From Antedon mediterranea (taxonomy: Eukaryota > Echinodermata > Crinoidea > Comatulida > Antedonidae), in the NCBI RefSeq assembly GCF_964355755.1, contig NC_092673.1:12217001-12281000 (forward strand): a stretch of DNA of 64,000 nt. The letters are read 5' to 3'. The position numbers were made by a program, and so were the translations under genes. The notes below the pieces were generated by a model. That model made no database searches. It saw nothing but the letters and a program-made list of their open reading frames with translations, and was not told where the DNA came from. Positions 11,301 to 26,300 of the stretch are shown in pieces; position 1 is the first letter of the stretch; every line of letters begins with the position of its first letter.

Positions 11301-14300
11301 AGACGTTTAGACATTAAGTTTTCTGTAACTGTGAAACCTAACTTTTTTTATGAATTTTTGTTTTCTGAAAACTTCTGAACGAGAATGGTACAACATGAAT
11401 TTAATGATAATTGGCCTTGGTTTTGCTTTTGTTGCATCAACTTTCATTTTAATTGGCGATGCATTTCATCAAGATCGCTTTATTCAATTCTGTCTGTTAT
11501 TTTATAGGCAATTAAATTAATATAGCTAATAGTGTCTTCTTCAAGTTTACCATGTTCTGTTGACTGAAAGCCTACTGCCCAACTCATCAAGCTTTTCCAT
11601 CATGGTGCTTTTTTCTGTTAATAAAGATTTTCATTCTTGCGGCGGATTTTATCAACATCGCCTGCAGTTAGGCCGTTGTCCTTGGTTATGTTACTCTGTT
11701 TAAACAGATTCCAAGACCGCCTCTAAAATATGTTTACTAAATGCAGATATTAATGCTTTGTTGATTGGAATTTTATGTATTTTTACAAGGGACACTGGGG
11801 GCCAGGGGGCCGAGTTTATGCTAACGGCAGCGCTACTGTTCAAAGTGTACTGTCCAACTGGGCTGTAGTACACTTACAAGGGCAGTAAATAAAGGATCTA
11901 GCGGATCTTCGAAGTTGTCGCGCTTAAAAAAAACATTAGCCTATGACCTTGCGCATAATGTAAAGGGTATAAACACAGATGAAAGCACAGCATCAGACAT
12001 TAACTTTGTATTTATTTTTGTCCATCCTTTCATGAATTAATTTATACTATTGTTTGTTTCTTTTACTATATTTATTTATTTTCTTGCGTTGCTGCAGGGC
12101 CCCTGGAGCTGGGGGCTCCGTGGCCTCTGGAGCTGCGGGGCTCCGGGGCCCCTGTGTTTAGCCAGTGAGCACTCATAGGTGTTACGTCACGCAACAGATT
12201 AATGAGTTGTACTGAAAGTGGAACTATCAACCCTACTACATGGGATTTCGTTTTCGGTCATTTAAAAAAAAACTAATCAAAATAAAGTGCTTTGTCCAGG
12301 TTGATTGTCGGAGACCTACAGTACTAATTATTTTCAGAACAACCAGTCAAATTAATTATATAAACCATGGTACACTTCCCAGCTATACTGTCAATCATAC
12401 ATTGGAAAGTAGTACTGTAGTAGTGTGCACTGGTCTAGTGAGATTTTCTCAACAGACATTTACATTGAAGGTTGTAATGGCATGTACTATTTTTCGCTAG
12501 TTTATCAAGGTATCTATATATAAAATTATGTAAGTGTATGTAAAATTTGGTAAATCGTGTGTTACATCTAGAAATTTTACTCGATGGGGTATAAAGTTGG
12601 TTCATACTTTTTGTACTGATTTTAACCACCTAATTTAAGTTGAGATTAGATAATTAGTTATTGACAATTAAAACAAATTTCTGATAGTGGTATACATTGT
12701 CAATGGATGTCGATGCTGAAAAATACCTGCACACGATAATACAAGGATACTTCGCATTTACATCTCTTTCTACAATAATTTTAATAGCTGAAAACATCTT
12801 GAGTACCGTATCATAATGAAGACAATCCAACTTTATTTTTTAAATCTATTTCAATAGATTTAATATCCTAATATCTTATATTTAATATTTATATATCTTT
12901 TTGTCTTTCTAAGTTGGAAATAAGAAAATTGTTCACTTACTAGGATTGAACCAATGAGATATTACTTAAATTCATTTACTTAATTTTTAATTAAAAACAG
13001 ATAACATCAAGAATATTGCAATAGAAGAAAATGAACAGGAATTCAATATCTCACAACAACTTGCACCATGTCTTTACAGTGTGACACTTGACATCTACAA
13101 TGAGATCAGTGTTTTAAGAACACTAGAAAATATTGCTGTTCTTCAAGATATATCAAATATCATAATTGTTTCTTATAAAGGTAGTGTAGCAATATAAATA
13201 TCATTGAAGTAAAAAAAATGTTATTTATTTTAGATTTATTTATTTTCAACAGTAAATCATCATACCTAAATCTCATTGCAACTCGTAGAATTTCAATGGA
13301 CCAGTTGTTAAAGATGTATGAAACCTGAAAAATGAAGATTAATCAAATCAGATTTTGAATAGACCTAGACCATTTTGTAGTTTTAATAAAGTTAATCACT
13401 TCCACACGCAAAAAAAAATGTTTTAGACTTATAAAAAGAAAAAATGGCTAAATTCAACCAAAAACCCATTGACTGGCATCCAATTTGACTGGGGTTTTTT
13501 TCTTGTTTTTTTTTTCGATCCAATTGTTGGTCAAAGTGAAAAACTATTATGGAACATCAAAATGGCATATTCAAATGCAAAATTATTTTTTCAGGGGTAC
13601 AATATATTTTCACATATTCACCATGTCATTTTCACCCTGAGTTTATGAACAAAAAATCACCTGTCCTTCCATTTAGGTACAATAGTATAAATTGTTTACT
13701 TGTTTGTTATTTGTAGAAGGAAGTCATGTTCCTGCAACAATTCTTCCTATTGAATACCAAGTAAACTTTGAACTTGATGTCACTGGAACTGTTCAATGGG
13801 TTGAATGGAATTTTAATGGACAGGTTATTAATACTACAACTACTCATAATACACGGAAATTTAAACAAGTTGGTTACAATAACATTTCTGTGACAGTTGG
13901 AAATACGTTTTCAACTGATAAGTCATCTTTGCAGATCAACCTTCTCCATGGTATCACTGATGTACTTCTTGTAAACAATGGTCCTGTTCTGTGGACAGAA
14001 AACATTACATTTATCTTCTTTGTAAAGCACTTCGGAAGTGGATCAAAGTTTAATGTGAATACTGGTGATGGCAGTGTCCTGTCCTTAGACGAACCTGTGA
14101 AGCAACAGGATGTTCAAAAGTACCTACCAACAGGTTTAAATCTACCTTTTGATCCGGAAATGTACTACACTTCAATTCTACATTATGAGTATTCACTAGA
14201 TGGAAGGTATACAGCTAATGCTACTGCCTGGAATCTTGTAAATTCAAGGACTTCATCTTCTATTGCATACGTCCAATTAAGACCATGTCAACTTCCAGAC

Positions 14301-17300
14301 ATCCACATTCGAGATGGAAGTGAAGTGACAAGTGATCTTTTTAAGTATAAAAGATATCAAAATATTTTATTCATTCCTGTCATCAAATTAGATTGTCAAG
14401 GTTCTATACAAACTATTTTGGACTGGAAAGTATTTAAAATATCTGGTACATTTTCAATTCCGGATGAAACAAATGAGTATCATCTACCCTCAAATATAAA
14501 GACATCATTAAAGGAGTTTTATATTCCAAGTTTTACTCTGGATTATGGTTATTATATTTTCCAATTGACAGTAACAATGGTTATGAGGGATGGCTCCATC
14601 GGAGTCAGTAATGTGGATCATAGCAAGCTAGAAGTTGTAGAAACTAGTCTTGTTGCTTGGATAATTGGTGGCTCATTGATAAGAACAGGTAAAATTGTGA
14701 TTTTTCATTAATTAAATTAAGCAATAAGGTTAACCCTTCTTAAGTAGTACACTTGTTCATTACTAAAGATGCTGTATTTTATATTCTATTATTTTTGCTG
14801 TATAGTATAGAGATATAATTGAAGCAATTGAAAAATCTGACCAATTAACTGATAAATGTAATTTCAATGATTTTTGTACTGTTTGGTAACAAAAGCGTTA
14901 TCGCGTAATTCCTTTTTTACTTAACTTCATCGGTCTGGACATAAACATAGAGAAGGAAATGTTTAATATAAAGAACTTTAATAATCAATTACATTTTTTT
15001 TAGGATGGTATAACAACATCACTATTGATGGTAGTGAATCTCATGACCCTGACTCAGCTGTTGCAAAATTTGTTTATAACTGGTTCTGTAGAACAGAGAA
15101 CGAGACATTTCCAGATGATTTCAATGAATTAATGAACACGAAAACAATTTCAAAAGGTACTGTGATATTTTTTTCAATAAAGAAAAAACGGGAGATTGAC
15201 ATTTTCGAAACAATCATGGAACCATTTTCAAGATCAAATAAATATGATGATGAAATAATTATAAGATTACATGCACCCAAGTTGAAGGCTAATTACATTT
15301 TATGTTTCCTTTTAGTTTTTCACTTCTTTTTTAAACATTGAAAATATTGTCTGTATTTGTATTGTAAGTTTTTAACGTCTAGTTAGGAATGTTTTGTTAT
15401 ATTGCTCTAACAGGTGCAATATCTATACCGGATATGCTTTTTATCCTGTCTAAATCTGTTTTTAAATTTAAAAAAAATTAAATATTAACTATTACTATAG
15501 TTAAAAAATGTTGCTTATTATAGAATTCGAATGACGTGCTGGTTTCAACTCTTTTATTCATAGAATTTGTCTAATATAGGCCACAACTAAATCTATAAAA
15601 AAAACTACTATGCTACAAACTATCAAATAAATAACAACTGTTTTTTAAATAAATATAATGTCCTAATTGCAGAAAACAAAAACAAAATCTTTTTAAAAGC
15701 GGTTATATACATTAACACATTAATAACGATATTACATAGTCTTTGTTTGGCCAGTCTACACCCAGCTTCGAGAAAATGCTATTGTTTTTAGCTTGTCTCA
15801 CCTTGCTTTTCATACCTATCAGACACAATGCTCTTACTGTATATAGCTAGTTTCAATCCCTCCCACTGTGTGAACTTGCTATTGTTTAGCTTTTACTTAT
15901 TGTCCCAGTTTCCTGGACTTGCATTCTCTCTCCTAAGGATGATCAAATCATATTGATCAAAACGTTCAGAACATATGTGGTGTACCGCAAACTTTATATC
16001 AATGATTACATTGTTTAAAAAATGCATGAACTGTTGATTGTCACTTTCTTTACAATCTAAAACTTGTTTGAACTACTTGTTACATAGTATTCCCAAGTAG
16101 CCCTCATCAGTACACTCGCAACACACTAATAGATATTAGAATAGCAGTTCAAGTTTTTAATACCGTACCTGTATCAGGTTTTCACACGACAAAACTGAGT
16201 AAATTAAGTTTTAAGGAAAGCAACCTTTAAAGGTGCAACCAAAAATATTTAGGCAATTGCCTTTGAAAATTGGACATTATGATCACAAATAACAAAAATG
16301 TTGATTCAGTTACAAACAATGTCCAAATGACTCTAAACATGGAGTTGTTTCACCGTTCAATAAGCTTCTCACATACGACATTCATTCATACTTTATAAAC
16401 ACATCTGGCCTGTTACCAATGTCATTATGGTTATCATAGACTTAGAGGAAGTTAAAATGTTGAACAAGCTTTTAGAAGAATTGTCAAAGAGACAGTTGTT
16501 GATGTCACCAAATTGCACCTATAAAAGTGGCTCTATTATAGACAGCTCAATCTTGACTGACTAACAAATTGTTTTCCTGAAATGCTATACTTTGACCTAA
16601 ATAAAAAGGTTGCTTGGTGAAAATTAAATCTATACAATTTGAAATTTAGTTTACAGGAAAACCTATATAGAACTCCAGATTGATAATTATGTGATATATT
16701 ATTATATTTTTAAATTAATGAAAGTATGACCTGATGTGTACTGAACTTGAAATTATTATTATCATTGCAGCAAAATATGTATACAGTAGTACCTAAAATT
16801 GAACTTGAAAACTAAATTGTGACTTTATACTGACTAAATTGTTCAAAATGTCAACATACAACCTCCATGGGACATTTATTGGAGACAATACTGTGATGAT
16901 ATTGTTTTATTTCAGGTGGTTGTTTACGAAACGGAATGCACATCAAATCTAGTTATGAGAGTAAGCTCTTCATACCAGCTCAGACTCTTGAAGGCAATAA
17001 CACATTTGTGTTTCGTCTAGTGATCACAGAACCGGGAAGAGATCCAATTAGTACTCAACAAACTATATATATTAGTCCAGGACGTCCACCCTCACTTCAT
17101 ATACGGTATAGTATACAATATATTTTTTTTGGCTTAGTTGGAGGTGAAGGGGTTTACCTTGGTTTTTCAGGCTTAGTTAGCCTATGCTCGTACGTCCCTC
17201 TTCAATCATCTTAGCATCTTCATCGGACTGGCTGAACTTTAGTTGGCCAGGTGGCCAGACCGTATCTTCTTTTCAAGAAGATGCTGGACTACAAACTTGA

Positions 17301-20300
17301 ACTTTGTCGGCCTACTAAGCAAGCAAATAGACCTACCTTATTTTAGTCATAAAATCACACAAGTGTGGAAACAAATAGTTTGTAATCGATTTGAGATTCC
17401 ATAATTCTTACTTATAGTTTCCTGCTTCAAATAGACAGAATCGGGCGGTGTCGAGGTCGCACATTAACATCTCCATATTCCTTGTATGCAATTCAGACTA
17501 TCGTAAAAACGCCCTCATTTGTTGAGAGTGGTTGTCTGGTATGGTATCATCTAGTCCTGACATTTTCAAAGCGGGTTCCTCCTCCAATGTTGGGGTACTG
17601 TCGTGCGTGAAAATACCTGTTAACCATAGTTAACAGAATCTCATCAGGTAGTCAATGGCCGTAGGATGTGATAACTCCCTCCACTTCACTGAATACCTGA
17701 AAGATATAAAGGATTTCTACAGAACATTTCTGAGCCAGGGGCTGAAAGGAAATATCGACCGTTCTTCCATGTCAGATCCATAACATGTATGGGGCTCTGG
17801 TTGAGTACACCTGTCCCACAGCGATGGTGGTCGCCCACATGAGGTGAGTTGCACCAACTCGATATCTGGATGGCGGATAATCCGGTCTGCTAGACCCGAT
17901 CAACAGCTGCCGGTCTGCACTGGCTTTGATGAAACACAGTACACTGGTTGAATGTAAAGTCTGTCAATTGGCTGATCACACTGAAGTATATCCGGTGGAA
18001 GTGCCGGATGTAAGCAGTAGATACTGTACGTCTCCTGTGGAATGTAGTCTTTCAACCAGCAGCTGTTTCTTCGGCACATGGCTGAGACGTAAAATGTCCA
18101 AAACATGATAGTGACACGGTTCTCCAGTAGTGTCTCCTTGTATACCAGCAATATCCAAGCTCAGGATGCGGTGGTGGCTGGCAAACACAGACACAACACC
18201 CTCTTCAAGAGTCAAATCCTACATTTGTTTTTTGTTTGTTTGTTTTTTATTGATTTTCCACACAAAATGAATATGATAATTAAGTAACAATAAACAATAT
18301 ATATATACAAGAAAGATGTGTAGTTGGTGGGCAAATAAGTTCAAAGAACTTTAAGGCTTACCCACCAGAAAAGATACAATAAACATTATCATTTCTGATT
18401 ACCCTCCATCTCAAGTGCGGGAAAAGGAACGCAGGATAAGGAACGATCTGGAACGCGCTTCCTGTTGATTTAAGAGGAGCAAATTCGACACCTCTATTTA
18501 AACATCAATTTTAAAAATGAATAATGCTTGTATTGTTAGGCCGCCATATAAAAATTACATAGATAGACATAAGGCCAGAAGCCTATCGAATTGGGTCATC
18601 GTCTAGTGGCTAGGAGCCACTACCAAGCCCACTGCACAGCCATGCTCACTCAAGGTGCCTGATCTCACGATCAGTGGGAAACATGGTTGGACCGCCAAAC
18701 AAAGCAATCTCATCTACCACTTCCACAGGCTGTAGTCCACTTACCAGCCTTACCATTCTTTCCACATCCCAGAGGTCCACATGTCAATACATTTTGTAGG
18801 TCTCCCTGTGGCCGATCAAAATAGAAACGGCCGTCGTATCAAATGAAGCCCATGACCCCCTCAAAAAGGTTGCTTGCCCACAACTACACTCAAGCCCTCT
18901 GTCGGGTACTCTGGGCCAGTGGTTTAAAACACGCCGGAGCAGGTGACACATGTGAATGGTCAAGACTCGCCACCGGGCAAGATTGGACTCACCAGGAGCA
19001 CCTCCTCCATCTTGGAGACATCTGTTTCGCTGACATCGGCAAACGGTAACTGATCCATATCGATAACAGCTCATTGCAGATGATATAAAGAAAATCTCCA
19101 CACAAAAGCATATTATCAATGATGGGGAAAACATAAACAAATTTGTGTTACTCTTTTGTTCCCAATGTAACTGTATTGATCGCATCGCATACTGTTCATA
19201 ATAATTTCCACCCATCCCAGATTGGTTAGTTTTAATTTCTCCTCACAACTGCCAGTCAGGCCTCCATAGTGGAAGTACTGTTTTACTGTTTTATTCTATA
19301 GATTAAATGACATTTAAAAGATACTTGTGGTTTTTGTAACTCAGCAATGATTTTGTGCCTATAAATTGAGAGTAGATAACATTTATTAACAAGTTATTGC
19401 TACCAAGGACAAGTTTCTTAAAAGATATAATTGTTCATCTTTTAACAATAAGAATCTTTTACTCTTTTTACATTTGTTGTTCATCTTCAGCGATATCACA
19501 ATGTTTACAGTTTTTACTATCTTATCATTTCCAGACATTGCTTTGATTTGTAGGTATATTTATGCAAAATCTTGTAATTTAGTTGTGCCAATTTGTATCT
19601 TCCATACCTTTGATATTACCATACAGTTTTCCTTAAATATGCATTCTTTATTAATACTTTTCCAAAGCATAGGATTGCTTTGATTGAGGATATTCATACA
19701 ATCAATAAGTCCATTAGATTTACACTTTAGTTTTTCTAATATCATTTCATTTATTTTATCCCCATAAAAATACAATATAAAAAACGTGGACAAAGAAAAA
19801 GAAAACATCACACAAAACCAGGCAGAGACAGGATTCCTAAAAAGCGAACTTAATCACTATCTAGTAGGTCTCCTATTGCACTGATTGTATAAAAAACATT
19901 TAGAATAAAATTTGTATAAACATGAAAAATGCATATATATAATACTATTAATTATCATCTTCTTTATATTGTTAGCTCTTTAGATACGATAAACAGCGCC
20001 CTGCCTTAAACGCTCAGCCATTTGACTCGTTCCTCAGCCGTTCGACTTGAGCTCATAGTCTTTCACCAATAATGCTTTTTTTTTCAAAAATTGTAAATAT
20101 GAGATTTTATACTGTGATTAAAAATGTTCATCTCATTTTGGATATTTATGAATTTGTTAAACAACAAAAAATTTGTAAAAGTAACCTGCTTGACAGTTTC
20201 GCTGTCCTACTTGAGCTTCTTCAGAAGAAATGACAAATATGTCATTAAACAGATTGAAAGAAAGAAGGAGGTAAATGATATATGCACAGCCTTAGGACCG

Positions 20301-23300
20301 TGTGGATATCGCAAGTGGACTTTTGACTTTAGCCAAATGAAGAAAGTCTAATCACCCTGAACATAATCAAGGTAGCGTTACCAAGAACAAAACGTGTGTT
20401 ACTCTTCCTGTTGTGGATCACAAAAATGTCAGCGGATTTATAAAAGTTATGGTATAGCCACTTTATTTAAACCACATAGCACTCTAAGGAAACAAAAGAT
20501 CCCACCCCAAAAATCGGGTTTGGTATATAAAATTAATTGTCGTGACTTTTACATAAGACACACGGGCCGTCAACTCGGTGACAGACTCAAGGAACATAAA
20601 TCTTTAGTCCCCAGCCAGTATGAACTTTCATTTAAATATACTACTTTACTGAAGCAACAGTATGGATCTAACTCTCCAGTGACTGCTACCTAGTTTTAGT
20701 CTAGTAGTAGTAGCAGTCAATCACAACATGTTCATAATTCAACATGTGATTGAATCTAAAGAGACCACTTCTCTATTCGTGAGCAGCTCACATGACCTTG
20801 TCTGTCTGTACCATACTAACTGTTTCCTTAGGCAAGATGCTTTACTCTCATTGTCTTGTCCTTCGGATGGGACGTAAAGCCCTCATACAGTAGTGCACAT
20901 TAAAGAACTCGGTACACTATTCGCAAAGAGTAGGGAATCGTCTCTTAGTGTAATAATCTGGCGCTGCTGTGGGTTCCGTGGAGGGCCTAATCCGAATTTC
21001 CTCAATTTTCCAGTTAAGCATGACAAATACCTTTACCTTTACCAACATCTGCAACTGAGCTGCCAAGTTGCACACACTTGGCATATCAAATCACCTTATA
21101 TGTAGCCAAATGCAATTCAAGATATCTCCAGTAAAAATGTCCAGTTGCTGTGCACAAGATCGTCCACACCTAAAAGCTAATTGTTCATGAAATACTGTGT
21201 AACAACTGTTCCCTATTATCCGTTCCAGTTAGTTTTTCCAATAACCAAAGTTAGGCTAACAGATCTGTTGTTCATCAAAGTGAAACACTTCCTTTTTTAT
21301 TGTTACTAGATGCATAATGAACTGTGAGACATTCTTGAACCCTTCAGAAAGACTGATCCTCTCTGGTAAATGTGGTGATTGCACAGAGTTTACAAGGCCT
21401 TCTTACTTGTGGTACTTAATACCAAAGAGCACAAGTAACAGGAAACAAGAATTGGTATGGGGTCATGATACCACAACAAGTCAAGTCAATGCCTATCTTT
21501 CACTTCATGCTAATGTTTTTAATGCTGAAAATTCTGAAATATACACCTTGCGACTAACAAGTAAGTACTGTTGATAGTGTTATTCCTATTTCAGTCATAT
21601 CCTGTTGCTAACACAGGAAGAGACCCCTGGTTTAGCACTCCTAAAGGGACTCTGTAATATTGGGTAGTTGCATTGGGCTGCTTATGCTCGGAGTTTAGCC
21701 AGGCAGTTAGCAGGGGTCTTTACATTAAGGTTTTTTAACTAGACAAGAGGACCAGTAAATTTCTTTTTTACTGGAACTCCCCTTCTTTTCTCTGACACAG
21801 AATATCGGCCTTAACATTAACAATCAAAATACTGTTCATACCTGAACATTAACTTAAAATAAATAAAAACGAGGTACAGAAAATCAATCTATTAGTTCAG
21901 GTATAAAATATTTCCTAAAGCCTTGTTTACACTATCTTTTATTTATTTGTCAAAAAAAGTTTTATGGTATAGACAAGGCTTAAGGAAATTGTGAAGCTCT
22001 AGGTGAATCTATATATAAATTATGGTTCATTCTGACATAGGCATGCACAATGCAAAAACTTTGGTACCTACCTTATCTATCTCAGATGTACCGCGAAACG
22101 TAGATTTGATAACATTAGTTTTCACATCGACGCTATTGTTCCATATTTCTATCTTAGGAAGATATTATAAAGAGTTTTTTAACAAAATTTATGATTGCAA
22201 CAGTAGATTTTCAACTCAATTTCAATTCTTCGCGGTCAAAGTAATTTCCGGGTTCACCTTGCAACAACCTGGTTTCAACTATTTTCTCTCTTTTATACAC
22301 AAGGGAGCAGTTAAAATAATAGATTTGACCCTAAAGGTGACTGGAAACAGGGACTTTCCATCAATCAATACAGTGTCCCTTTGGAAGAAGGAAGAAAAAA
22401 ACAGATAGTAGAACTGGAGCTTAAGTTAGCCATTAGACATTAGCCATAGCCATTTCAGTTTTTTGTTTATTTTAGGAACGGACCGCGCGTGTGTGAGGGT
22501 ACAGTAGTTAAAAAATAAAAATTATACTGCAAATTAATAAAGATCAAATTAAATATACGCCATAAAGAATCGGAATATATTGTGGGAAATATAGTATTAT
22601 AAAATTACATAGGGAGATTTGATGATAAGACATTTTGTTTAAAATTGAGTTAAATCCTGATAGTTGATTGAGTAAGCTGGCAGGAATAATTGTAGGCTAT
22701 CTGTGTCCCGTAAGGACCGAGATGTCTGCCCATGTTGCAAGACGTAATGTCTTCTTTCTTGGGCCCACTCCGTCACGGCAGGTAGTTTCAAAAGATGTTT
22801 AAATTAAATACTGTATTAATAATTATTAGGATGGTATTTATTTGAATAAACGCCTCTCCAATAAAACATCACTTTGAATAATAATCCCCCAACCCAACTA
22901 TATAATAAACGCCCATCCACATTTATAATAACACAATTATACTATTTGTAGTAGAATTCATCGCACTGTTATCTACAATTTACCAAGCATTTGTTATTCT
23001 TTTTTACCACTTTTCATATCTATTAGAGGATTTCATTTGATTATGAATGTTACCATATTATTAAAACTAAAAAAATTAACATATATCCCTCGAATAAGCA
23101 TCTCCCTCAAATGAACTCCGCCTCCCCAAAAGGCCCTACCAATAAACACTATACTTTAAAATGTTATTAATCATCTAAAACACTGTGAAAGTTTAGTTTT
23201 ACGAATGTCAAGCATTTTAAATAATGGTAACCGACAAAAAACGTACAAGGAGAACATTTTTATCATTCCGAGAACCATCGTCTACACTTCCTAGAGGGGG

Positions 23301-26300
23301 AGCTCGCTTCGATCGCTCCTCCTCTAGTCGAGTGAAATTATTGACATTTTATCAGATTTTACTAAAATTGTAACTGGTCAAGCGGACTTGTTATTTGAAT
23401 ATTTAACTAGTCCACCACACATTTAACAGGCCGTTGGTCAGCGGACCAGTGTTTTTTCTAACAGTGAGTAAGCGTTCATAGCTGTAGTTCATGACTGTAG
23501 CCACTTTTCATATCAAAATAGAATGACAGATAGGAATACATACAGCAACTTGCAAATTTGAGAACACCTGAACAATCTGTTAGATGTATGACTTCTTCGA
23601 AGTAAGTTTTCAAAAATAATGGTAGAGGATAGTGTCGTGATGTATTTCTGGGAATGTAGTACATATAATTTAATTATAATTTAGAATACATTTTATAAAA
23701 ATTTACAAATTGTGTGATCAATTCGTCGGCGACACCACTAATGTACAGACACTACGCGCGTGTAATGGATTTTGCATTTTCACGAACTGACACTTGTTTA
23801 GCCTTAACATACTAGTTCATAGAGTACAATAAAATGACACCTTTCAATAGCTGAATTGTCTAGCTTTATAGGCGTGTAAATAAAACATGCCAATTTCTAT
23901 AAGCTAAAATTATGTGTTTTGTGAAGCTCTCTACTTCTTCTTTTTTTCTTTTTTTTTTCTTTTCTTTTTTTTTTCGCGCAACGTATGGTTATGTAAAATG
24001 ACGCGGTTAGTTTTACTTTGTGGTTTTGCTGACGAATTATTGAGAAACAAGATTTTTAAAACAGGCTAGAGCCGGGCCAGACTTCATTCATGGTATTCAT
24101 CATCTAATCTATATGTAGATTTTGTTGTTGGTAATAATGATGACATTGGCATTGACCAGGTGATGGTGATTGTGGTGATAATAATAATAGTAATATTGTA
24201 TTTTAATATTAGTTAGAAGTTGGAGTGGTTCATCCAGCTACTCAGAGTTTATGTTTTCAATAAATGCTCGGCCTAGAGGGGGAACGTGTTCTGTCAACCC
24301 GACTGAAGGCATTGTGCTATCAACTTTATTTGCAATTCAGTGTCTTGAATTCTATGATGATGATATTCCACTACACTATGTGGTGCATGCTGAGACAGGT
24401 GCTGAAGTGGTTGCAGGGGTCAGCTCATTGAAAGACCACTCAGAAGATGGTAAACATGTGTATTTAATTTATATCATACTTATTTTAATTATTTATTGAT
24501 TTTTATTTACCCTCCCACTTTCGGCAAGGGCTTGATTGATATTGAAGTACTATAGTAATTTGAGGCTTCATTTGGATGTGGGCAAAGTTTTTGTATTAAA
24601 TACTGTACAATTAATTGAAATTTTAATTGATGTTGTTTAGTTACCATACAGAATGCCTTTCTTGTTTGTGGTTAATTGGTTCTATTCTAATGACTGTGAT
24701 AGCAGCCCTCATTAATTTTAGTAATTTCATCTTAGTTTAGTTTTTAATGGTGTCCAACTAAAAAAATCAAACTAACAATTAATTCAAGTGAAGGGAAAGA
24801 ATGCTTATATGTTGCGTTGCTGTACTACCCAAATATAAAAAATTATATTGTTATAGGACATAAGCAAAATTTGCGATAGTTGGACAGGAATGAAGTAGAT
24901 TATTTCTACAGAAATATTTTAACCAATGGGAATCACGAAATTTATTGTACACTATTATTTTGTTTGATTAGGTAATTTGATATACTATGGTGTTGATCCT
25001 GTTTTTACTCCAACACTACTACCAATTGGACGGGATGAAAATAACTTTATAGTCAAAATAAATATAAAAGTTTTAGATGCATATGGAGCATATACGGACA
25101 CTTTTCTGGATGTTAAGGTATCTTAATTGTTTATCTTTATTTTCTGGTTATATTTGTTTGTAAAAAATTAGAATATAAGTAGGTCGCGTAATTTCATCTA
25201 TACTTTATGTAAGTACAATATTTACTGTATATGAATATATTCATATGACAATAGGCACAATTTATCACTATATAAGTGTATGACATACTTTTATACTTGC
25301 TGTACGTTTGGTTTACGCGGATAAAACAATAAGATTGTTGTGCAGATTATCACAAAGAAGACATAATTCGTCAATGTGAAAAGATCTTTTTTTTTTTATT
25401 ATGAAGGCACTTTGTAATGTCTTTTGTATTTGATTTTGTAAATCGCAAAAAAATTCATTTTTTTTCTTATTCTGATTTGTGTACATTTGAATAATAAATA
25501 AATGATTCTATTCTATTCTATCAGGTTTTTATATGGCGCCCTACAAAAAACAGAGCGCCTAACAATACTTAGTAATTAATTAAAAAGAAAAGTTTTAAGT
25601 TGACGTTTAAATAGAGGTACCGAATTCGCTCCTCTCAAATCGACAGGTAGCGCGTTCCAGATCCGCGGAGTGGCGACAGAAAAAGCATTGTCACCAGATT
25701 TCCGATTAGATCGTGGAAAGAAAAGTCGGGTGGGATCATTAGAGGAGCGAAGTCGACACCTGTAATTAAATGTACAAAGGAACAACATGATGTGACAATA
25801 GGAAAAATAATGAAAATAGAAAACTATTAACAATTTTTAAACAATTGCTAACAATTATTTCTATTGTATTATTGTATTGATCTTCCCTAGGTGATGCCCC
25901 CACAAGTTGTTGAAGGTAAAGACATTGAAGATGTAGCACTAGAAATGACCACGGCAGAAGATTCCAAGTTAGATCAGCTGCTTACAGATGGAGATACACA
26001 ATCAGCTGTACAGCTTATTACAACTGTTGGTTCCATACTCAATGCAGAAGCAGAGAAAAGTCACTCAGAATCAGGTAGTATTACCAAGAAGAAAGTAAAG
26101 AAAGAAGAAAAGAAGCAGAAGAGAACTGAAGTTAGTTTTTTATAGTTCTTCAAAACATCCCTACAATTGTTGATGTTTATAAAAAAAATTATGAATATAT
26201 TTTACCATGAAAACATTAAACCAGGTCATTCCTTGTCTTTAATGTATACTCTATGGTAAAAGAGAAAACAATGCACTACCTAAAGTGAATACCCCCTAAA

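Larger units (their letters stand above)
17106..21309 (+). other. Intron 8: mobile-element debris
   Basis: This 4.2-kb intron contains an unidentified GC-richer block (17420-19060) with only short frames, a LINE 3' end on the + strand (18430-18570), a long AT-rich stretch without features (19100-20100), a Penelope-like GIY-YIG fragment (20170-20700) and a 5S-SINE-family fragment (20780-21035). Confidence 0.6.

Noticed and set aside
22022-22408. 128-residue frame on the + strand
   Set aside because: It overlaps a dispersed repeat that recurs at 34612-34845, where the frame is not kept; no motif seen.
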